Source of the DNA: Xanthomonas bromi
GTDB lineage: Bacteria; Pseudomonadota; Gammaproteobacteria; Xanthomonadales; Xanthomonadaceae
Reading direction: 5' to 3'
NCBI RefSeq assembly: GCF_900092025.1
Contig: NZ_FLTX01000020.1
Span: 1-64,000 of the forward strand
Length of the DNA: 64,000 nucleotides
The translations under genes were made by a program, and so were the position numbers. The notes under the pieces are model-generated. The model was not told the origin of the DNA. It was given only the letters and a program-made list of their open reading frames with translations, and did no database searches. Shown here in pieces: positions 31,669-39,500 of this stretch (positions are counted from its first letter, which is position 1; every line of letters begins with the position of its first letter).

Positions 31669-32145
31669 TCAGCGCAGCACGCCGTTGAGGCCGGGGGCCG
31701 GGCTGAGCGTGTTGCGCGACTCCACCTTGAAATCGCGCTGTTTCTTGTCCTGCGGGGTGGCCCAGACGGTGCCCTTGAGCGTGTACGGGAACGAGCGGCC
31801 ACCCGCCAGCACGTCGGCCACGCTGATGCGGCCCAGAGACGTCGGCTGCAAGGTGACGGTGACCACGTCGGCGGTTTCCGGGCCGATCGAGATGCCGACC
31901 GCCTGGTCGAGCTTGCCGGCCAGCTGGTCGCCTGCAGAGATTTCCAGCGCCACGCGCTCGAACTGCATGGGGATACTGCTGTAGTTCTGCAGGCGCAGGT
32001 CTACCGACCAGGAGCCGTCGGCACGCACGGTCAGTTGCTGGATGCTGGCGGCCGGCTCGGACACGCGGCGGACCGCGCCGCCGCAGGCGCTCAGCAACAG
32101 CCCGCAGGTCAGCCACACAAGAAGAAGGCGATAGGCACGACGCAT
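31669..32145 (-). CDS. LEA14-like (WHy domain) lipoprotein
   Basis: 158 residues. A signal peptide ends in a lipobox LLSAC with the lipidated Cys near residue 21, so it is an envelope lipoprotein. The rest matches the LEA type 2/water-stress-hypersensitive fold: SVDLRLQNYSSIPMQFERV, then a beta-rich repeat, and YTLKGTVWATP at the end. Such proteins are linked to desiccation or envelope stress, but this is family-level knowledge. It precedes the acyl-CoA dehydrogenase by 37 bases. Confidence 0.83.
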   Translation of the reverse strand: MRRAYRLLLVWLTCGLLLSACGGAVRRVSEPAASIQQLTVRADGSWSVDLRLQNYSSIPMQFERVALEISAGDQLAGKLDQAVGISIGPETADVVTVTLQPTSLGRISVADVLAGGRSFPYTLKGTVWATPQDKKQRDFKVESRNTLSPAPGLNGVLR

Positions 32146-32265
32146 GGACTCGGGTCCTTGGCGGAATCAGGCGGCGCCAAGAATACTACGCAGTACGGTC
32201 GCTGCTCCTGCGCGCTCGCTCGTCGGTAGCGAATCAGTCGCCTGGGTGTCGGTGAAGGCTCACAG

Positions 32266-32796
32266 TCATGGCGCAGCCACGATCAGCGGCGACAGGTCGT
32301 AGCCCATCTGCGTGGCCTGGGCCTTGAGCCGTTCGAACTGCGCGCGCTGCATCTGTGGCGAGCGCGACAGGATCCAGAGATAGTTGCGATCCGGCTCACC
32401 GACCATCGCCCATTGGTAATCCGGGTCGAGTGCGATCACCCAATAGTCCGCCCAGACCAGCGGCAACCAGCTCAACCATTCGGGCGCAAAGCGTACTTGC
32501 AACTGCCCGGGCTGGCCGTCGACCGGTCGCGCCACGCCCTCGGCCTGGGTCAGTCTGCCATCGGCGGTGCGGCAGCCGTTACGCACGCCGACCAAGCCAT
32601 CGTCGCGCAAGGTGTAGTTAGCGGTGATGTCGCTACGGCACTTTTTCTGGAACGACACCGGCAGGTGCGCAATCTCATGCCACTGGCCGGCATAGCGGGA
32701 GATGTCCAACTGCGGCACCGCACGCACCGGCTGTTGCGCAAACACTGTCAGTGGCAGCAGGGCGATGAGCGACAACAGCAGGCGGGGCAGGCGCAT
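32266..32796 (-). CDS. Bacterial lipocalin (Blc-like)
   Basis: 176 residues from ATG at 32796. A cleavable signal peptide (residues 1-20, ending VFAQ) without a lipobox Cys suggests a periplasmic protein rather than the lipoprotein form known in E. coli. The lipocalin signature G-x-W is in YAGQWHEIAHLP near residue 40, and the later strands end with DPDYQWAMVGEPDRNYLWILSR. Lipocalins bind membrane lipids or heme. The frame stays open far upstream across tRNA-Phe, but that is an antisense artefact. Confidence 0.9.
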   Translation of the reverse strand: MRLPRLLLSLIALLPLTVFAQQPVRAVPQLDISRYAGQWHEIAHLPVSFQKKCRSDITANYTLRDDGLVGVRNGCRTADGRLTQAEGVARPVDGQPGQLQVRFAPEWLSWLPLVWADYWVIALDPDYQWAMVGEPDRNYLWILSRSPQMQRAQFERLKAQATQMGYDLSPLIVAAP

Positions 32797-32976
32797 GACA
32801 ATCTCCAGTGGATGCGGGCAGGCTAGGCCATGCCCCCGGCCACGCGGCGTGAACCGGCGCAAGAAACGTGGCGCCGACCGCGGCCAGTAACAAAATTGGT
32901 CGCAACCCTTGCCCAAACTGCCCCTGCTCGCTATAGTGCGCGTCCTCGCAACGCAGGCATCGTGTTGCAGGTCAGT

Positions 32977-33052
32977 GGCCGAGTAGCTCAGTTGGTAGAG
33001 CAGGGGATTGAAAATCCCCGTGTCGGCGGTTCGATTCCGTCCTCGGCCACCA
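32977..33052 (+). tRNA. tRNA-Phe (GAA)
   Basis: 76 bases with encoded CCA. The acceptor arm GGCCGAG pairs with CTCGGCC, the anticodon stem GGGGA/TCCCC encloses TTGAAAA with anticodon GAA, and the T-arm is regular. Its 3' half is the integration site of the element that follows: a second copy of bases 33003-33054 lies at 42371-42422. After integration the tRNA gene remains complete. Confidence 0.98.
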
Positions 33053-33054
33053 TT
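33003..33054 (+). repeat. att site at the tRNA end
   Basis: Left copy of the 52-base direct repeat, running from GGGGATTGAAAATCCCCGTG in the anticodon arm through the CCA end plus TT. It matches 42371-42422 except at two positions (C/A and G/T). This copy restores a functional tRNA-Phe. Confidence 0.92.
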
Positions 33055-33060
33055 GAATTC

Positions 33061-33089
33061 AAGGGCTTGCAGAAATGCAGGCCCTTTTT
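33061..33089 (+). terminator. Terminator after tRNA-Phe
   Basis: AAGGGCTTGCA (33061-33071) pairs with TGCAGGCCCTT (33076-33086) across a GAAA loop, with one wobble pair, followed by a T run. It lies inside the integrated element, so the element supplies a terminator for the host tRNA gene. Confidence 0.85.
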
Positions 33090-33110
33090 CATTTGCGCAG
33101 TTTCTAATCC

Positions 33111-33131
33111 GGTTGCCGTATGGTTGCCGTT
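33111..33131. repeat. Candidate integrase arm site, left
   Basis: Two tandem units, GGTTGCCGTA and TGGTTGCCGTT, 58 bases inside the left att repeat. The same 21 bases recur exactly at 42238-42258 near the other end of the element. A paired repeat at both ends of an integrated element is what arm-type integrase sites look like; binding is inferred. Confidence 0.55.
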
Positions 33132-33168
33132 GTGATTTGCAGGTCAGCATAGCCCGCGCGCGTGGCAG

Positions 33169-33348
33169 TTATAGCGCTGCGATCCACTCGGTTACGTCCT
33201 CGGTCCGCTTTTGGTTGCACGTCGTGCAGTCACCCTGCTTCGTTCTCCGCTCCGCGAAGTGGCCGCGTTTACACGGCTTGCCAGTCATGTAGCGCTTCAG
33301 ACCAAGCCGGATCGCATCGGCGCGGGTGATGATTCGGATGACCTTCAC
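33169..33348 (-). CDS. Small protein with C-x3-H, C-x2-C motif
   Basis: 59-residue frame from a GTG at 33348 that overlaps the stop of the next gene upstream (GTGA). It begins MKVIRIITRADAIRLGLKRY and contains PCKRGHFAERR followed by CTTCNQKR: Cys26, His30, Cys41 and Cys44 could form a zinc site. Similar short CKRGH proteins occur in phage genomes, sometimes as HNH-like fragments. Coupling to the upstream gene supports a real gene. The function is unknown. Confidence 0.65.
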   Translation of the reverse strand: MKVIRIITRADAIRLGLKRYMTGKPCKRGHFAERRTKQGDCTTCNQKRTEDVTEWIAAL

Positions 33349-33572
33349 TCTGCACTCTGCCTGCCGGGCTTGCGGCGGATTTCACCCCTGGTGTGCATTT
33401 TGAAATCGGCCCATGCCACAACCTCTCGCCTGTCGTAAAACGTCGCGCGAGGGCCGAGCCGGATCGGCGCAGGGAAGTCGCCTGCGCGCACCAGCGCAGC
33501 GACAGTGTTGTGGCACAAGCCCAATAGGCGGGCAGTGTCGGCGTGGCTGATTAGGTTTGAGGCGTGCGTCAT
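33345..33572 (-). CDS. AlpA/excisionase-like HTH protein
   Basis: 75 residues. The segment LISHADTARLLGLCHNTVAALV is a helix-turn-helix of the MerR/AlpA excisionase superfamily, followed by the wing PAPIRLGPRATFYDRREVVAWA. AlpA-type proteins in P4-like elements regulate integrase expression or excision. It overlaps the gene before it (four bases at 33569-33572) and the gene after it, so it is inside a coupled cassette. Confidence 0.8.
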   Translation of the reverse strand: MTHASNLISHADTARLLGLCHNTVAALVRAGDFPAPIRLGPRATFYDRREVVAWADFKMHTRGEIRRKPGRQSAE

Positions 33573-33841
33573 AGCGGTGGATTGTTTTTTCTCAGCGGCC
33601 GGCCGGCCGCATCGAAGGCGGGGCGCGGCTCACCCTTGGTGATGTTTCGTACCTGGCGCTCGGATATGGCATGTAGCCAGGCGACCCATACAGCGCTCAG
33701 CGTTGAATTCCGCCAATAGTCCCGCACAGAGGCATCGCGTATCTGATCGGCAAACGATTTACAGGCGTTGATGCGTAGGTGAGTGCCACCGAAAACAGCT
33801 GCGACTCTCTGCGCGGCCTCGGCGCCAATGAGCGCAGACAT
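33569..33841 (-). CDS. Mor-activator-like small protein
   Basis: 90 residues. The arrangement LIGAEAAQRVAAVFGGTHLRI, a central region and a C-terminal helix-turn-helix around AISERQVRNITKG resembles the Mor/C middle-gene activators of Mu-like phages, where a beta strand after GGT precedes an HTH. It is shorter than Mor and the match is by eye only. It overlaps the next gene by four bases. If it is an activator, the paired operators at 35712-35758 are a possible target. Confidence 0.5.
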   Translation of the reverse strand: MSALIGAEAAQRVAAVFGGTHLRINACKSFADQIRDASVRDYWRNSTLSAVWVAWLHAISERQVRNITKGEPRPAFDAAGRPLRKNNPPL

Positions 33842-33877
33842 TCGTTCAAACCCAACGCCCCTTGCCTTCGTTGAAAC

Positions 33878-34236
33878 TTAGATCGAAGCGTGGCGCCCGC
33901 GATTTCCGCCCGAGTGTCTTGCGGGGACTAGGCCGCCCAGGGCGAGCGCGTTGTCCACGCCGATAATATCGGCCAGTTCACGCGTCGATTCGGGCAGCAG
34001 AAATTCCCTGCCGATCAACGCAGCCGCCCCAGGAACCCAGCGCTCAAGTCGGTCGATTGCATGCCGGGACGCCGCTTCATCTTTCGCTTCAGCTGGGCAG
34101 CGGATTGAGCGCGAACAGGCGGTGCGGGCGGCGCTGGCAAACTTTCATCACCGCTACCGCCACTGCATCGGACGGCCAGCCAGGGGAGCGAGGGTTCTTG
34201 CGCGATCAACAACGCCAGTAGCGCCAGATCGATCAC
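33878..34236 (-). pseudogene. Frameshifted small ORF, island
   Basis: The minus frame that starts at 34236 (MIDLALLALLIAQE) stops at 34015 after 73 residues. A second frame, closed by TAA at 33878-33880, has no good start but carries protein-like sequence: RLERWVPGAAALIGREF, then LLPESTRELADIIG. A single shift somewhere around 34090-34130 would join them into one protein of about 119 residues. LPES-R-LADIIG resembles the N-terminal part of Mor-type proteins. It overlaps the upstream gene by four bases. It is either a broken gene or a programmed frameshift; neither is proved. Confidence 0.5.
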
Positions 34237-34607
34237 TGCGCGCCCCCAAGGTCGTGCGAGTCGTACCGCCAGGAGTTCACCCAGCGCCGCGCCTCTGCGG
34301 CAGCTTGGGCGCGACGCGATGCAGTTTCCTTGCCAGGCTTTGTAAGGCAGTCATGCGCGAGCGCGGCCAGTTCCCTTGCAACCACATCCACGCCCGCACC
34401 ATCCAACGCCGGCCAGGCCTTGCGAATGCGCTCAGTGGTTTCGTCTGGCCGGTCTGAGCGAACGATCACCGAACCGATGCCCTCGGCCTGCACCGCAACG
34501 CGCGGCACGCCGTCGTCATCCTGCAACCGCATTGCACTCGCTGCCTGCACGGCACGCACTGCGATCAGCAATTCTGCCGGCGCAGAGTCGCCGAAAGGGG
34601 CGGCCAT
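34233..34607 (-). CDS. Hypothetical protein, island
   Basis: 124 residues, not recognised. The N-terminal half is Ala/Val-rich with an alternating strand pattern (VPRVAVQAEGIGSVIVRS) and the C-terminal half looks helical, ending ARRWVNSWRYDSHDLGG. It lies directly after the capsid-like gene (one-base overlap at 34607) and overlaps the following frame by four bases. In phages this position often holds a head-completion or decoration protein, but the sequence does not show it. Confidence 0.55.
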   Translation of the reverse strand: MAAPFGDSAPAELLIAVRAVQAASAMRLQDDDGVPRVAVQAEGIGSVIVRSDRPDETTERIRKAWPALDGAGVDVVARELAALAHDCLTKPGKETASRRAQAAAEARRWVNSWRYDSHDLGGAQ

Positions 34608-35557
34608 CAGGCCACCACCTTCCAGAATTTGGACAGGTCCGGGATGAGTGCTGCCGCACTTGCGTACACGGTCACGACCAGGCTGCCATCGGTCGCGCCG
34701 CGATCGACGATCACACGCGCTTCGTGATCCAGCATGACAGCGGCGCTGTTGAACGCACCGACGAAGGTGCCTGCGGTGGCGTCGGTCAGTTCGGCAAGCA
34801 CACGAGCGGCGCGCAGCGTGCCGTCGTCGGCCACCGACGCACCGGCGCCAGCGGTGCCCACCAGGGCGCGCAGCGAATTGAAGGGCAGGCCAGCGGTAGC
34901 AGCAGCGGCGAGGCTGAACTCCGGCAGGTTGGCGCCACTCAGGGCGGTCAATAGCGCCTGGTCAGCCATCGCGCCGATCCCGGCCAGGATCGAAGCGAGT
35001 AGGGATTGTTCGAGCGTCCCGTTGTGCAGCCGGTCGCGGAAGTCGGCGCGGCTAAGCACCAGGCGCGCGCCATACAGCGGGGTGGCGCGTTCGTCGGCCC
35101 AATCGACGCTCGATTGCAGCAGCGGCAACGCCGTCTGGTCCGGAATTCCCGCGCCATCGGCGACAGGCCGCAGAGCAAGCGGTTTGATGACGGTCAAGCC
35201 GCTCACCTGGCGAGACAGCACCACTTCGCCCCTCAGGCCGGTAGGCTGCGGCTGGATGTGCGGGTCGCGCAGCAACAGCACCGAGCCTGCCTGTGCGACA
35301 CGGCTGTGTGCGCGGGCAGCGGACAAGGGGTCGAGCATTGCATCGGTTACAGCAGGCCGTGCCTCGGGGATACGACGCAGCTCGCCGTCTGCGTTGAAAT
35401 AGCTCGCTAGATTCGGGAGGCTTTGGTCGAGGCGCAGCGTGCTTTGTTGCTGCGTCGAAGTTGGGAGGAAATGCGTTGGCTCGGCAAAGCCGACAGGCTG
35501 CCGAATATTCACCGGGCTGGCATTGCGTGCGGCTTGAAAAAGCTGGGAAAGGTCCAT
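34607..35557 (-). CDS. Probable HK97-fold major capsid protein
   Basis: 316 residues from ATG at 35557 (MDLSQLFQAARNA). The pattern fits HK97-type capsids: an N-terminal arm, a strand-rich middle (GEVVLSRQVSGLTVIKPLA), the spine-helix-like stretch LLASILAGIGAMADQALLTALSG near residues 195-215, and a C-terminal A-domain with AFNSAAVMLDHEARVIVDRG and LVVTVYASAAALIPDLSKFW. There is no scaffold or protease gene beside it. A GTG at 35587 would add 10 residues. This is fold-level recognition by eye, so I am moderately sure. Confidence 0.55.
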   Translation of the reverse strand: MDLSQLFQAARNASPVNIRQPVGFAEPTHFLPTSTQQQSTLRLDQSLPNLASYFNADGELRRIPEARPAVTDAMLDPLSAARAHSRVAQAGSVLLLRDPHIQPQPTGLRGEVVLSRQVSGLTVIKPLALRPVADGAGIPDQTALPLLQSSVDWADERATPLYGARLVLSRADFRDRLHNGTLEQSLLASILAGIGAMADQALLTALSGANLPEFSLAAAATAGLPFNSLRALVGTAGAGASVADDGTLRAARVLAELTDATAGTFVGAFNSAAVMLDHEARVIVDRGATDGSLVVTVYASAAALIPDLSKFWKVVA

Positions 35558-35570
35558 CTGGGTAGGGTTC

Positions 35571-35702
35571 TCAGGTGAGCAAACCACGTTGGCTTGCTTC
35601 TGAACCTAGTTTCATGAGTTGGCGCGCTCGGAACCATGCCCAGAATTTCCGCGAAGGGCTGCGCCTGTCTTTTTCGCTGGCCTTTTTACACACAGCGGCC
35701 AT
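35571..35702 (-). CDS. Possible 43-residue basic protein
   Basis: Short frame MAAVCKKASEKDRRSPSRKF and on, ending GLLT, closed 13 bases before the capsid ATG. It is strongly basic. No ribosome site stands out and no family is recognised. The palindromic operator at 35712-35728 lies directly before its ATG. It could be a real leader gene or chance. Confidence 0.3.
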   Translation of the reverse strand: MAAVCKKASEKDRRSPSRKFWAWFRARQLMKLGSEASQRGLLT

Positions 35703-35711
35703 GAGAAATAG

Positions 35712-35758
35712 TATTCCAAACAGGAATAAAAATGTAATTTGATATTCCTAAATGGAAT
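35712..35758. promoter_or_regulatory. Paired ATTCC-N5-GGAAT operators
   Basis: Two copies of the same inverted repeat: ATTCC-AAACA-GGAAT at 35713-35727 (within TATTCC...GGAATA) and ATTCC-TAAAT-GGAAT at 35744-35758. They are 31 bases apart, about three helical turns, in an AT-rich patch of an otherwise GC-rich element. They lie 155 to 200 bases upstream of the capsid-like start. This is the layout of cooperative regulator binding sites. Confidence 0.65.
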
Positions 35759-36202
35759 GGATGTAAGAAGAAAACTGGATTCTGTTCGGCAGCCACATTT
35801 GAATATCTGCGGTGTCTCCGTCCCCGCAGTGGCACCCCCTCAGGAAGTATCTTAATAATTCCTTAACATTCGCCTTAACATACGGTCTGGGCATGAACGG
35901 TTGAGCGCTCCGTTCAGGTTGATGCGCCACCAAGCCCGCCCAGCCCGCCCAGCACAGGTAACAGGCGGCCAGCCATGCCACACAGAATGGTTCGGAAGCG
36001 GTCGGCATATCGAAATGGAATACATCGGCGTGGCATATGTGCCAGGCATGCACGCACCGATCGTGTCGATCAGTCGAGCGCGCTCACGCCACCAAGCGCA
36101 CTGGCATCACGATCACGCGCGATCGATCGAAGAACACATCGAATGACGGATCAAGCTCAACCCACCCCCGCCCCATACAAGGCGCGGCATAGGGCATGGG
36201 AT
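35759..36202. other. Gap upstream of the capsid gene with GATC cluster
   Basis: 444 bases with no confident gene. A plus-strand frame of 74 residues (35922-36146, starting MRHQARPARPAQ) is open but opposes every other island gene and has only a weak ribosome site, so it is not called. Six GATC tetramers fall between 36059 and 36152. The stretch probably contains the capsid-cluster promoter. Confidence 0.4.
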
Positions 36203-36460
36203 TTAATTTGGGCCGTGCGTGTTGGCTCGTTCCCACTCGATCAGGCTGGCCAGCGGGTAAAGCACCTTGCTGCCCAGCTTCGTGAAAGACGGGCCGCGCC
36301 CTTGACTGCGCCAGTTGGCCAGCGTGGCCGCCGTAACCGCGCCATTCCAGCGCTCCACCAACTGTGCCGATGTCAGAAAAGTCTGACGGTCTTCTGCGTG
36401 ATTCGCTGTCAAATCCGCGCGAATTGAGCGATCAGAACGGCCCATCCGGATCGTTGTCAT
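36203..36460 (-). CDS. Helix-turn-helix protein, island
   Basis: 85 residues from ATG at 36460 (MTTIRMGRSDRSI); an upstream ATG at 36517 would give 104. The C-terminal half is an AlpA/MerR-like winged HTH: FLTSAQLVERWNGAVTAATL, then NWRSQGRGPSFTKLGSKVLYPLASLIEWE. It follows the replication gene by 74 bases and probably regulates the island or aids excision. This is the second of three such small HTH proteins in the element. Confidence 0.75.
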   Translation of the reverse strand: MTTIRMGRSDRSIRADLTANHAEDRQTFLTSAQLVERWNGAVTAATLANWRSQGRGPSFTKLGSKVLYPLASLIEWERANTHGPN

Positions 36461-36533
36461 TGTCCGCCCCGACCTCAGCCATGTAGAACAACTGTCCTGC
36501 CGCAATATCTGGAACACGCTTTACAGTAATCTA

Positions 36534-39500
36534 TTAAGCGGCTCGTGGGTACCAATCAGGTGCGTAGATGCTTCTAAGCCAGAAGATCGTCACTTTTGTG
36601 CCATAGGTCCGCCCCAGATGATCCCTGCATGTGTTGCTTTCCGGTTGAGTTCGGGATCTGACTTGTATCAGTCGCGCAGCCTCATCGGCGCCCATCGCTC
36701 GCGCCATAATCTCGCGACGTACCAAGTGCCAGTAACGATCGTCAGCCGACTCGCGTGGCACCGCATCCAGCAAGCGGCGGGAATTACGGCGAGCGGAAAG
36801 CTCTGCTGTTCTGGACCAGGAGTTCGAATCGACGGCATACCAGGTCGTGACATCGACAATGCCCCGATGGGTGCCGCAACCCACATGACAACCTAAGGTT
36901 TTCATGCCACTTGTGGCACCCATTTTTGCCTTTCGGTTGTTGCGCGCTCGGATCAGTTTCAAGCTCATGCGCTCAAATAAATCGATCACCGCCTGTGTGG
37001 CCGCTCTACCGCTCGGAATGCCGAACCTATCCCCGGCCCACTTGGCCGGCACCAGCCCAAGCACCGCCAACAGCTGCCGCCGCGCGTACATGCGGCCCAG
37101 CAGCACCCCCGAAACTTCCGAAGTGACGCGGAACCCCGGCGCCAGCTTGCACCCTGCGAACAATTCCCGATACGCCACCACCCGAGCGCGGCCGAACCGG
37201 AGCCGGTGAAGATCGGTCACCCCGCCATCAGTCGCAGCTTCGGCGGTGCCCATGGTCGCGGCCGTGAACCTGTCCCACGCCCGTGGCCCGCGCCCTGCAT
37301 CCCACGCGTCTAGGTCGGCGTCACACAGCTGGACGGTCAGCCCCAGGTCGCGCACGATCCGATGACGCAGCAGCGCCGCCTGGTCAGCCTCGCTCAACGC
37401 CGGCCGCTCACGCAGTCGCCGCGCTTCGAAGTCAGTCAAATCACGCGCAGCCAGCAGTGAGTCTCGTTGTTCGCGGTTGATATCTGCGCGCAGCAGTTTC
37501 ATCGACTCCGCGCTCACCGCACTGTCGCCGATCTGCATTGGCCTGACAGCCCATCCGGCCGCTTCCAGCAACCACCACAGCCCGCCGGCGAAATCCGCCC
37601 GCTGTCTAGCATCACCGGCTTCGATGTCGGCGACGAGGCCATCCAGGTCGGTCGGCGTCGGTGCGCGGCCTTCCAGGGACGCGGCCTCAGACAGGCCGGA
37701 CAGAATTGCATCGGCCGACTCAATCTCGCTGCGGTTAGAAGCTGTGACCACCACCGAAAGGGTTGGTACGTAACGTACACGACGTGCCATCTGCATCGCG
37801 TCGGCCGGGGTCACTGTAGAGCCGGACGCAAGCACGAACACCCGATGGAACCAAGCCCCGAATTCGCGATGCTCGATACTGACGCCCGACGAGATTACCG
37901 GTGAGGCTACAACAGCATCGTAAAGGCGACTCATCCGGTCGGGTGCGGCGAGGAATTCCGACTGTTCGCGGTTGCCGGCGTTATCGGAGTGCACCAGTAG
38001 CACGCGCCGGCCGCAGGTTTCTAGCAGCCGCGCGCATTCGATCGCCCGTGACTTCTCGCCACAGGCCACCCACAAGCGGCGCCCATCGGCCAGTTCGGCG
38101 AGCATGTCGCCATAGGTGTGGTGCAGCGCTTCCGGCCCGAAGCCGAATTCTGCTTCCTGCGCGTGCACTTTCTGGATGTCGGCGTCGATCACGCGGAAGC
38201 GCTCGCCAGGTAGGCATGATTCAAGAAATTGGATGGTACGGTCGTCGATGCCTGCATCCGCTACGATCACACACTCAGCGCGTGAGACCAGATCGCGCAG
38301 TGCGACGAGTACATCGGCCATTTGCTTTTTGTCGGCCACGGTGACGCGGGCCGCCAAGCTACGCACAACCTGCGAAATCTCGTCGATGAACAGCCAGCGA
38401 CATTCGCGGAAAATCTGTGCATGGTCGGCTTTGACTATGCTCGGTAGGCATGTGGCAACCGCATCGACGTGCACGGCATCACCACCGGCCACACGCTGGT
38501 AATGGCTGGTGCCCAGCCGGTCGGCAAGCTCGGCAATCAGGCTCTGCCTGTGTGCAAGCGCAACGAAGCGTCCATCCTGGCGGATGGCCCACTCAGCGAA
38601 TGGTGCAGCTACGCGCTGCGTCTTCCCGCTCCCCATCGGTGCGCGCAGCACAATCACCCCGCGATAGTCATCCGCGCGCAGCATCGGCAGGCTGTCGCGC
38701 TGCTCGACGGTGTGCCGCGCCAGAACGCCAGCAGACGGACGCACGGCCGCAAGCGCACCGGCTCGGCGTCGGTCGATGATCCATCGAATGCCGGCAGCGA
38801 TGGCGTCGATGGTGGCGCCGGCCAGGATCGGCCGGGGGAGCGCGTCGCGGAGCGTCTTTGAAATTGATTCGATGCTCTCACCGCGCGCCGGGACGCCCAT
38901 CGACAGGCGCCGAGCCAATGCCCATGCGAAGGCCGCCGCCTGGTCAGCGTCAGTCAGGCGCCCAAGGGCGCGCAGGGCGTCGGCACGGCCCGGCGGGACA
39001 TCCGCCGCAGGTAGCTCGAACGGCCGAGCGTATGCGGGCGCTTCGGGCAGTGGCGGCTGGCGCAGGTTCATCAGGGCAGCGCGTACGGCTTCGATGCCCT
39101 GGCGTTGGTGTATGTCGTTGAAATCTTCGCCCACGGCGGTGGGGCATGCCCACGGCAGGCCAGTTGCTTCTGCGGCACGCTGGCCGGTGCCGCTGGCATC
39201 GTTATCCGCCGCAACTGCGTCGGCCAGACTAGCGAAGTGAATTAGGTTTCCAGCATCGAACGCCACGACCACAGTGGCGCCGGTCGCTTCATGGACGCTG
39301 GCGCCGGTCGCCATTCCTTCGCACAGCCACGTGCGGCCGACGCCTTCTATCCGCAAGAATCCACCGCGCTTCTGTCCGCCACGCAGAAATAACTTGCGTC
39401 CAACCGCATCAATGCGCTGCACATTGATTAGGTGCCCGTCTGGCAGGCGCACAGGCACCAACAGATCGCCAGCGCGCACGACAATCGCATCATCGATCCA

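Noticed and set aside
32797..33150. Upstream extension of the lipocalin frame with GGRGRNRTADTGIFNP-like sequence
   Set aside because: This is the antisense of tRNA-Phe, a well-known translation artefact; the signal peptide starts at 32796.
35748..36053. Minus frame of 101 residues upstream of the capsid gene
   Set aside because: Cys/Trp-rich composition, no ribosome site, and it overlaps the operator pair.
35922..36146. Plus-strand frame of 74 residues in the island
   Set aside because: It opposes all other island genes, has a weak ribosome site and a GATC-rich His/Arg sequence of low coding character.
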